Positions 10,601-22,600 of a stretch of DNA of 64,000 bases are shown here, piece by piece; within the stretch, counting starts at the first letter, position 1; the number at the start of each line of letters is the position of its first letter. The notes under the pieces were generated by a model. That model did not search any database. It was not told where the DNA came from and was given only the letters and a program-made list of their open reading frames with translations. Source of the DNA: Stomoxys calcitrans (lineage: Eukaryota > Arthropoda > Insecta > Diptera > Muscidae). The stretch is from NCBI RefSeq assembly GCF_963082655.1, contig NC_081555.1, positions 179,840,151 through 179,904,150 of the forward strand, written 5' to 3'. Position numbers and translations under genes: made by a program.

Positions 10601-13600
10601 CAGGAGAGAAAGAAAAGTAAAGATCGAGAGTCCACACGAAAAGCAAACGGCAGTGACAGATGTGACAGCACCGATCATGTGCCGGCGAGTTCTCGACATA
10701 TCTCAACTATTTGTAATTTTTAAGAATGTGTTTCAAAGCCAGAAAGATGGGGAAAGATTTCAGAGAAAGATGACAGCGCTAGTGAGGAATCAGGCAAAGA
10801 TTTGCTGCAGGAGGAAGAAGGTTCAAGAAAGTCGATCATTAGAGATAAGATAATATGTAAGCTGCCAGTAAGTGGTAAGAAAATTATGTTTGAAGTAGAC
10901 ATCGGTGTCCCAGTTACTCCGATGAGTGTGGCAACACTTTGAAGAGTATTTCAATATTGTTCTCTAATACAGCAGGAAAAATACATAGTTTTCAGGCACA
11001 TTTGCATAGACATCGGTGTCCCAGTTACTCCGATGAGTGTGGCAACACTTTGAAGAGTATTTCAACATTGTTCTCTAATACAGCAGGAAAAATACATAGT
11101 TTTCAGGCACATTTGCATATCATACCCAATACGACTCGTAAGGCATTAAAGGCCATAAGATTCCCATTTCCTCTTCTACAAGCTGTAGAAGATGAATTGG
11201 AAAAACAGGTGGAAAATGGAGTTTTTCTAGAATTTCGTGACATAATAAAATATTCGGGTATCTTATCGATAGAAGCAGATTTCGGAAGATGGAGTCTAAA
11301 ATAAAGGCCATAGAGGCAGCTAATAAGACCTGCAATTGTCCAATAAAATTAAATAGCAGTTCGTTTATATTTCAGGAACACAAATTTTCTAAGAATTAAG
11401 CTCTTACCATATCAGCCAAACTAGGATGTACATCTATTAGATAGAATTTGTACGCTAATACTGGTATCATAATCAGCACCACCGTGATAAACATTGTTGT
11501 CCAGAAGGTGAGGTCCTTCATGGCCATGGTAAGTGAACCCACATAGGGTCCACCAATCACATAATTGTAAAAGTAATCGAGTACAAAGTACCAAATAAGA
11601 CTGCCCCAAATGGTGATGTGGTTGGCAATAGTCCAGTACGATGTATATAAGGCTATCTGTAAAACAGCAGTAAAAGAAAGGGCAATTAAAGAAAGTGACA
11701 ATTAAATCGAGAAGATATGATAACATACCTGTGCTGTATTATCAATGATTAAAATGGTGGCTACCACAGCTCCCAGAGTCATATGATCACTTAAAATATA
11801 ACCATTGGGCGAAACGCCTTTGTGATAAGTACCTGAAAATCCAATCACAAGTTTTACAATAAAAATCAAGAAAATCTTAGATCAACTCCTTCCAAGAGAG
11901 AAGTATCCCCTGTCCCTTGAAGGAGTGTTCATGGGAAATTTTGTGTTTAGTAACTTCTTCCAACTCACCGTAAGGTATTAAAAATAAGATTAAAGAACTA
12001 AAGGCACCATGTAAAACACTATACACAAATTCTTTGGTATTAAACAATTGACTTTTCAAGCCGGGTGTGTACAATTTGGGATATTCCAAACTGTGCTTGT
12101 CCGACACATCCTGTTCGAATACTCCCAACGCCAGAACGGGCAATGATGTGTAAAAAAGATTGTAAACCGAAATGAACATGGGATCGAAAACAGTCTGCAA
12201 GTAGGTTAATGTAAGATTTAAAGTCCCTTTGTGACTCATTAAACAATACCAACCTGTGCGCTGAATCCACAAAAGAATGAATACCAACAATGGCAAAGGG
12301 TAAATGCAAAATTTTTATAGAAAAAATAACGCAGGAATTTGCACATGCGATAGTAGGACCAACGCCCGTGCACTAATAGAAGTCTTTCTAAGTAACGAAA
12401 TTGGGCAATCGAATAATCGCTTGCCAATACAGCCTGTAAACCCTCCTGACCGGATATGCCAACACCTATGTGAGCAGCTGAAAAGAGAGAGAGAAGGCGA
12501 ATAAAAAATTCATATGACAACAGCAAAAATTAATGGCAGTTTTTTGAGTAGAAAGGCTACAATGTATTCATACTCATTTTTATATACGCGAACGCACTTA
12601 TTGTTCAACTAGTAAACCACTACAATTTTGTCATACATCGAAATCAGCTGATTTTATAGAGCGAAAAAAAGCTAATTTCGATTAATTGGCGAAATAAGCT
12701 GGGGCAAAATTAAAGTGGTTTTGGCAGTAGGTTGCATTGACGTGAGGATCTTTTTAAGAGATGTTAAGCTTAGAAATTAGGACATACAAAATTTCTGAGC
12801 GAGGAGATAAAAGCATTTTAAGTTATTTCGTGACAAATCCTTTGAATTGAGGAGTTAGTAGCATTTTAAGTTTTTTATGGCAAACCCTCCGAGTGAGGAG
12901 ATATAAGCATTTTAAGTTTTTTAGGTGATTTTTTTCATAACAAACCTTTAATCATAGAGACATCGTTGGCACCATCACCTATTGCTAATGTAACAGCATT
13001 TTTGGCACGTTTGATTAGTTCCACAACCAAGGCCTTTTGCAAAGGTGTAACGCGACAGCATATGACCGCCTTGCATTGGGAGGCAATATCAAGAAATCTG
13101 AAAAGGAATGACATGCATGGTACCAATCAACAGCAATATTATCGAAATATATATACCTAGCCTCCAATTCTGGCGATAGGCAATGGACCAGCGAATGCCC
13201 ATTTATGACTATGGCAAAGCCAGTGTTCTCCTCAATGATTTCATCCTCCCTCAGGGCATTTTTTGCCGCACTGCCACCTTTTTCTAAATTGTCATACAAT
13301 TCATTGGTCTCAGCACTTTTCGGAGATATTGAATGAGATAACAAATACATAAAAATTAATACATTTGTTTAAACAATTTTACAAATTTAAACAAATACAT
13401 TGGTATAACACAAACTCACACACACACACACATGTACAATATAGGAATATAAAATATATTGTTTAGTAATACTAATGAGATGTTTTTTGTTTAAAATGTG
13501 TTACAAAAGCTCTTCAAAAGGTGACAGACAGATAGAGATATGAAGGAAAAACTCGCATTTCTAACTACATCAACATACTTTACGAATTTACTGCACTATA

Positions 13601-16600
13601 GTACGGTATTAGTTAACATTTTTTTACTGAATTTTGAGAAATTAAAAAAGAAATCTTTTTTTTTATTTTTTAAAAAAGAAAATTTACATGAAAAGCTTAC
13701 AATGCTTTATGGCAAAATTATATTAAAACGATGTAAAACATACATGGAAATCAACAACAATGGCAAAAACAACACAAACTTATCTATATATATATATACT
13801 TAATTATATTAAGTTTATATTTTTTTTATATATGTAAATATTACTTTACGGGCGAAACAAGGTACCAATAGAGGGGGGGAAATCATCCTTTGTACTCAAC
13901 TGAATCGAAATCAATTTCTGATAATAATGAAGTAATCTTTTTTAAACTTTCATAAACTTGACGTAGGGATAGTTATACAGAAAGTAGAATAGATGGATAC
14001 ATAAGAAAATAGAACTAATCGAAAACGTAACTAAACAAAACAAAATGGAAAATCATATCGAAACAAATATGTAAAGAATATAAAAGTGGGCCAAAAATTC
14101 CGACTCTGGGGGGCGTTTATTTGTAAATCCTTTCTAAGAACTTCTCCTACAGGGATTTCAAAGAGATACGCGCAAAAAATAGAACATTTGGAACATCTTT
14201 GAGACAAACATATCTTTTTTATTGGGAAAGCAAATTTTCCCCATGAACATTCCACTAAGTGAGTGCAGTCCGATTCAAGTTTAAGCTCAATGATAAGGGG
14301 CCTCCTTTTTATAGCCGAGTCCGAACGACATGCCGCAGTGCGACTCCTCTTTGGAGAGAAGTTTTACATGGCATTGTACCTCACAAATGTTGCCAGCATT
14401 AGGAAGGGAAAACCACCGCTGAAAATTTGTTCTGATGGTCTCGCCAGGATTCGAACCCAGGCGTTCAGCGTCACGGGCGGACATGCTAACCTCTGTGCTA
14501 CGATGGCCTCCAAAGTTATAGTTACTGTGCAATATTTCCCTCCACCGTTTAACATATGTAGTGAATTTCCCAAATTTTGATGATAATGTCACATCGGTTA
14601 TGGTAAAACTTTTATGAAGTTTGTCTTTGTTAAAAGATGGCTCTTTTACGCAAAAACTCAAAACTTCTTTAAAGCCAAAATTCCTTTTTTTACAACAAAA
14701 GACGATATGCTACACGAAAAGATGATTCTTTTGATTTGTTTATATCTCATGTCTCTTCCAGTTGACAGAGAGTGTACCGAAGAAAGACTCATTTAGGGTT
14801 TTTTTCTCATTGGGTAAAACTCAGTCTGCCAGTAGTCCGTATTGAGAGGTTCGTGATCGTGTGTGGATGCAAAACTCCTAAAGTGATATTTTTTTCAAAT
14901 TTTACCTTAGGTGAACAAAACGCATTTACGATAGCACAAACAAAACCTCGCACCAAACGGCGCCAGGCTGGAGGCAACAAAACATTAACAGCATATAAAT
15001 AGTTTGACTAAATTCTGTCCAAATTCTTGTACTTTTATCGTAAACAAAGTCCAAACGTTATCCATAAAAGAAGTTTACTTGGCAAAAAGTTCGTTCGTAG
15101 CAAATGAATTATTTTTTTGCGTGTACCCTTCAACAAAATCTCCAAAACACAAAACTCAGTTAAACCACGTTTACACTTGAGTCCAAATCTACTCGATTTG
15201 AGCAAATCTCTCAAACCTTACACTACGTTTGAAGTGATTTGAAATTCAAATTTTCGAATTAAAATTGATAGCAACCGCATTTTTATTATGATTTTATTTT
15301 GAGGGCATTTTATTCAACTACAAAATTTTATAATTTTAGTTAGAAAATGTTAGATATTTCGAAAAATTGCTGTCGAAAATACCGATAACAACAGGTATTC
15401 ACTGTAATACCAGTGAATACCATTTGAATTTTTCGTATTATAAAACCACTTTCCAAGAAGATTTGCTGCAATTCTCCTCAAATAAGTAAATTTGCTTACA
15501 CTGAAAATATATGGGAAACCTCGTTGCAAAACACGAGATTTTCAAAATCTCGCCACAAATCTAGATTTGCGATAAGTGTAAACATGACACTTATTTACTT
15601 GAAGAAATACAATACAATGGAGGTTTTGCCAAAAAACATTTTTCAGTTCTTTAGTGTGTGTTAAGGTCGCCCCGATAGTCGACTTGGTTTCGTGCTCGGA
15701 TTATCAATGCGAGGATCGATTCCCACAAGAGGCCTGATCTGTCACTACTGTGGTATCACAATGGACATGGCGAAACAATTAAAGGTGGTGTCATTTCTAC
15801 AATAATCACAAATCATATGGCGCAATCCGCCATATTGTCATCAAGCTGATCGACGTTTTGCCAACACACACACACAAAAAAATTGTGTGCGTGTGTATAT
15901 GCGTGTGCGTACATTAGCAGAGAATATGAGAGAAAGAAGATGACAACAAAGAGAATGCAAACAAAAATCTGACATCTTAATACCGTCTAATCTGGCCGGC
16001 TGCTAACAGCTGTTCGCGTGAGACCACCTTTTTACATCCGCCTTGCACAATGGACTAAAATAGTCTACATCAGCCCGTTTAGTAAATAGAATAATAATAG
16101 AATAACCTAACAAGTGTGTGCTAGTATTTATTCTTTTGCTTCATTGCAATATCAAATTATTCAATCGAGATGAAGACCAGTGTTGCCGTTTTTGGTATAT
16201 TCCTACCAAAATTGGTAGGTTTTTATTTTCTTGGCAGGTTGGTAGACTGACCACAATTTTTGGTAGGTTATTCCAGCATGTAAATACCAAGAAAATTACT
16301 GAAAACCACGCAGGGAATAACTCAAAATTTATTCACTTCTTGTCGTTTCTGTGTATTCGTTAAGAATACAGAACAAAATCATAGATGTCGAGAGACCAAT
16401 TACTGTTACAGTTTTTGTTCGCAGCTTAGCTTCTCGTGACAGCAATGAACACCACACAGATCTGGCCAAAATTTTTCAGCCTGTGTGGTACTTACAGCTT
16501 TCCCGTGCCGGGGTCTTACTCGGTCTACATGCTTAGTTTAGGGTTGTTTAGGCCTACCAGGTTATCCTACACAATTTGTGAAAATTCCTTGAAAATCATC

Positions 16601-19600
16601 GCCTTTTTGAACACCAAGGGGAATAATCATTATTCGATTGGCTTGACATTTAGCATGTCATATTCTGTTAAGACTTCAAATCATGGCTTCCTGCTAAAAA
16701 ACGGAATAAAAACTGATACAAAAACAGAATTTGAATGCCAGCCATTTATTCGGTCGTTGTTTTAATTTACAAAATTAGCTGCAGAGAGTTTATTTACTTC
16801 CCATTTCGAACAAATGCGTTATAATCGGAGATCTGCAGCGGTTGTTGTTGTTCTAGCAGTGGGTTTTACACTGAGGCCCTTGCCAACGAAAACCTCCATT
16901 GGCGGTGTATCCCATTTGCGGTATATCGCAAATATACTTGTTTTTTTGAATCAACGGAACTAACGCAACCATTCAACTCTAATCAACGCTCGTACAAAAA
17001 AAAAAACAAATGATTTTGCGGTTGTGCTGATGTCCACGTGAATGTAGCGCTATGAAGCAAACGAGCGATATCTGAGCTAAAACTACCACCGCAAATACTT
17101 ATTCCCATGAGGTGTCTCTTGTACATGCGGTGGTTTAATGAGTGTTAGCCAAAAGCAACGCAAACACCGCAATTTTATTTTTAACATAATAAAGTTGAAA
17201 AAAAATCCAAAAAGTTATGAAAATTATTATTGAGGAACGAATAAAAATATTCTATTTTTTAATACATTTTTCTTAAAATAAATCTTCATTCTCATCGCTG
17301 CAAAAGCAACACCGCAATTATTAATCGAATAAATGTTTTGTGTTGATTCGGTTCTATTTTCGTCTTATAGTTGTAACACCTATATTGACAAAAACTATGT
17401 TAAAAGCGGTGGAACAGGAAGCATACATATGAATGTTACGAGTTTCCATACAATCACCACTCATATCAGTGAGTTGTTGTTGTAACAGTGTGTTATACAC
17501 TGAAATGGCAGCCCTTGCCAACGAAGGACTTCATCGGGTCAATCCGGTACGTACAATCGGCTGCCATGGGATTTATCAGTGATATCTGAGTTAAAACTAC
17601 CACCGCAAATACTTATTCCCATGAGGTGTCTCTTGTATATGCGGTGTTTTGATGAGTGTTAGCCAAAAGCAACGCAAACATCGCAATTTTATTTTTAACA
17701 TAAAGATGAAAAAAAAATCTAAAAAGTTATGAAAATTATTATTCAGGAACTAATTACAATATTAGATTTTTTTTTTATATTTTTGATAAATATTTGTTCT
17801 TTTTCATCGATGCAAAAACAACACCGCAAACATTATTCGAAGCAATGTCTTGTGTTGATTCGGTTCTATTTTCGTCTTATACTCGTAACACCTATATTCA
17901 GCGGTGGTACAGAAAGCATACAAATGATTGTTACGATTATTCATACAATCACCACTCATATCAGTTAGTTATCGTTGTTACAGTGTGTTTTACACTGAAA
18001 TGGCAACCCTTGCCAACAAAGGACTTTATCGGGTCAATCCGGTGTGTACAACCGACAACCGGTACGGCTGCCATGGGATTGAACAGTGAGTTGTGATCGT
18101 ATGATGCTACCTACCATAGCATTTTTTTGAGTATGCCGCAAATCAGAAAAATACCACCGCTTGCAGTTCTGTGGTTATAATAAGCTTTATGCCTTTAAAT
18201 ATCAAGATTAAATATAAGCGGCATGGATTCAGAGTTTAAGTTTTTTCAGGTGTCGCATGCAACCGCTCAAAAGAAAGTTTCAGCCTTAACCTGATGACCT
18301 AACATAAGGAGGCGTTTATCCCATTATCTTGAGCCAAGCCAAATGTTTTCCGATGACAATTTTTTTCTATGCTTCGATAGAATACTCGAATACGCTAAAA
18401 CTGGGAATGGCGTTTGATTCCCCGACACCTTTCAGGAATACAAAATCTCAATGTAGTTTGGCTATTTAAAATGCAAATTTTGCCCATGAACATTCCACTA
18501 AGGAACAGGGGCAAACTTCTCACATATCAATGATTCAAGTTTAAAGCTCACAAATGTTGCCAGCATTAAGAGGTCTTGCTGGGATTCGAACCCAGGCGTT
18601 CAGCGTCAAAGGCGGACATGCTAACATCTGCACTACGGTAGCCTCCTGGCTTTGTATCAAAGAAAAACCTTTTTCCATCCAGTCAGGAATTGGAGTTTAC
18701 CCTAACAAAATTGGTGGGTATTGGTAACAGTGTTGCCACATCTCAACAAAGGACATTAAAAGTTTGACTTATTGTGTCGCTTTGGTAACAAAAAAAGGAA
18801 ATGCAAGCGGTCTCAGCAAATGCAAGGAATAAGGATTTGAACCTACGCAATTGATACAACATTTCTCCTTCTCAAGCGGTAATACATACATACACATCGA
18901 TATTGTTCTCGGTGGCAGTACATAAAAATACAAATGAAAAAAAACCGAAAAATTATAACACCTTAAAACTTAAAAAGGCCATAATGTTTAAATAATCAAA
19001 AAACTAAACTCAACATAAAATTTTGTTAGATACCCAAAAAAAAACAAAAAAAAAATGTTTTTTAAACGCAATTTCTAAACTAAAACACAAGAGAAGGTGG
19101 TACCAAAAACTCAAAAAATGCAAAATCTAGAAAGTGTTTTCCAACAACAAACAAAAAAGAGCAACTACTGCCAAAGTAAGAAAAAAAAAACCAAAAATCA
19201 TTAAAAAAAAGAAAAAAGTCTAGATTTATAAAAGTTATTAAAAAAAATATGGAAAAAGTGTAAACGAAGAAATTTTTGGAAATTATTTGATTGGCTTGGA
19301 ATTGATTTGAGAAAAAAAGAGAGGAAGGAAGATGATATGGTTTCCCTCTACCTGTCCGGTTCGCCCTTATTACGCTTATTAATGTCTTCATCATCCCACC
19401 TAAAGGTGACAACCGATATAGCCGGAGGCGGTGGAGGTGAAATCTGGGACATTTTTACAGCTGTCATGTTAGCCTCCTGATTGTGAGCTCCATTTAAATT
19501 AAGACTTATAGATGAGTTGAGAGCTGCAAAGAGAAAATGCAATTATAAGAATTGGCTCTTTGAACATTTTATAACTACGTTCGAATTAGCGATATGTGGA

Positions 19601-22600
19601 CGAATTACATCGGTAAAATTTTAGTTAAGCTGTTTGGATTCCAATAATTTTTTTTTTTCAATTTTTTCAAAATTTTCAAATTTTGATTTATATTAAATTT
19701 ATTAAATTAAATTTTCATTCATTCAATATGAAGCTGTAATTCGTCGTCTGATTTCTCCATTTTGTCAACTTACGTGCTGGCCTAAAACGATTTACTATTC
19801 GTATTGACTCTTTGAACTGTCTTAGCTGCTTTTCCACCTCTTCCAGTGTGCTGCCATCAACGATGAAAACATCGGCCAAATCATCCGTGAGTAATTGACA
19901 TGAATAACCAATATTTATGGCGGTTTCTGTTCCAATTGAAATGGGCCAATGTCAAAAATGATTATTTTCAATAATGATTTTTCTGTTACCTACCCTGCTT
20001 GTCACCGGTTAATACCCAAATTTTAATGCCTGCCATTTGTAAATTGGCTATGGTTTGAGGTACTCCATCCTGAAGTTTATCCTCAATGGCTGTAACGCCC
20101 ACCAGCACCAGTTCGCTTTCCACCTCCTCATAGAGGACTCCCAACTTGTCCTCGCGATTATCCAAAGATATTGAAGCGTCCATGTGACGTTTACTCCAGT
20201 CTTCATAGAAATCCTTAGACAATTGTCTTTCAGCCAGTACAAGCGTACGTAAACCTTCGCCAGCGAATTTCTTGAAAGGGAAAAAAGCAGTCAGAATTAA
20301 AAAAAGAAATTAATTTAATTATAAAATTTAAATAATTGCCAAATATCTAGGTATATTGTAGGTAGGTAATGTTTTTTATGTGCCCAGGCACTGCTGTGGG
20401 CATTATCTGAGAACTTTAAATGGGGAAATACCGACAAACCAGTTGGAAAATATTGTCAAAAACTTAAAAATACCAGATCAAAGCCTTTGGTGAAAATTGA
20501 ACCCACGACCCCCCATACTGGTACACCGAGTTCGCTACCAGTTTAGCTTGCAGAGTTCTTAGGTAGTATATATAAAGTATCCTAAATATTTTTATACCCA
20601 CCACCGAAGGACGGGGGTACTTTCATTTAGTCATTCCGTTTGCAATTCATTGAAATTTCCACTTCGGACTCTATATATTTTTGATCGTTGTAAAAATCTA
20701 AATCGATCTAGCCATTGCCGTCCAACAGCTGAATTCACGCTACAGGATATTCAGCTGAAACTTTGGACAAATAATTGTTTTGTCCATACACGCAAAGAAA
20801 TCAAACAGTTGGAACATTTTTACGACAAACAAAATACTTGTATCACGAAATTTTGCTTTTATAGTAATCGTGTAATTTTTGCTTTCAACATACCAAACGT
20901 TAGCCATAAACGTAGTAATATTGAACGTAAACAACTTTGTAAAAAGACCTTCCTTTTTTTGCAAAACCGAAAACTCTTTAATTGCAACAGTGCTTCGATA
21001 GCCGCAAACAATTATTCGTGTACTGGACCAATAATTATTCTCGTGTGTCTCTACTACTAGAGAGAAAGGGTGAGTATTTGATCGTATAGATCAGTGGTTC
21101 GCAATAATACTCACTCTATTGCACATTACTTTGTACGTACATAAGAAAATGATCCCAAGCAGACCCATAGGCTTGCAAATAATTGCAATTGTGTGCTCGT
21201 TACTATACTCGGCGACTTTTTATACCCAAAACCATAGGGGGTATATTAATAGTCATTCAGTTTGTTACACCTCGAAATATGGATCTGCGACCCTATAACG
21301 TATGGGGGTATACTAATATGCGTCTGAGACCCCATAAAGTATATATATTCTTGATCGTTGTGACATTTTGTGTCGATCTAGCCATGTCCGACCGTCCGTC
21401 TGTTTGTCGAAAGCACGCTAACTTCCGAAGGAGTAAAACTAGTCGTTTGAAATTTTGCACAAATACTTCTTATTAGTGTAGATCGGTTGGGATTGTAAAT
21501 GGGCCATATCGGTCTATGATGTGATATAGCTGCTATATAACCCGATCTTGGATCTTGATTTCTTGAGCCACTAGAGAGCGCAATTCTTATCCGATTTAAA
21601 TGAATTTTGCACGGCGTGTTTTGTTATGATATCCAACAACTGTGCGAAGTATGGTTCAAATCGGTCCATAACCTGATATAGGTATCATATAAACCGATCT
21701 GGGGACTTGACTTCTTGCGCTTCTAGAGGGCGCAATTTCTATCCGATTTGGCTGAAATTTTGCATGACGTATTTTATTACGATTTTCAATGCCAAATAAG
21801 GTGAAAATCGGTTCAAAACCTGATATAGCTGCCATATAAACCGATCTGGGATCTTGACTTCTTGAGCCTTTAGAGGTCGCAATTATTATCCGATTTTCCT
21901 GAGATTTTGTACGACAGATCCTCTTATGACCATCAACATACGTGTTTATTATGGTCTGAATCGGTCTATAGCCTAAATCGATCTCTCTATTTTACTTCTT
22001 GAGCCCCCAAAAGGGCGCAATTCTTATCTGAACCGGACCATATCTTGGTATTGCTCTAACAGCAGAGCAATTTTTTTCTTTTTTCCTTTTTTGCCTAAGA
22101 TTCGACACGGCCGATCTTAGCACGCTTTTACTTGTTTTTTTTTTATAATTTCCAACAAACGTGGTATGTACGGTCCAAATCAGTCGATAACCTTTTTTAG
22201 TTCCTATATAAACCGATGTCCAGATTTGAATTCTTGAACTCCTGAAAGCCGCTCTTCCAAAACTCGTGTCAAGTATGGCCCGAATCATTTTATAACCTGA
22301 TATAGCTCCCACACAAATCGATCTTCCGATCTGACTTCTTGAGCCCCTAGAAGCCTTAGTTGTTGTCTGATTGAGCTGAAAGATTTTGCACGAGCTGTAT
22401 TGTAAAGACTTCCAACAACCCTGCCAAGTATGGTTCAAATCAGTATTTAACCTGGCATAGTTCCCACAGAAACCTATCTCCCGATTTGACTCCTCAAGCC
22501 CCTAGAGAATAAAAACCCACCAATTATGGTAGAAACCTATCAAAAACGGGAACTCTGATTGCAACCAAATTGTTTGCAACGCTAAGAAGGAGAAGAGCTA

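Noticed and set aside
13540..13803. 87-codon plus-strand frame in intron 14
   Set aside because: Lys/Phe/Asn-rich product expected from AT-rich intron sequence; antisense to the host gene and without motifs.
20650..21060. 136-codon plus-strand frame
   Set aside because: Its start lies in a module-element end fragment, composition is not coding-like, and no motif is recognisable.
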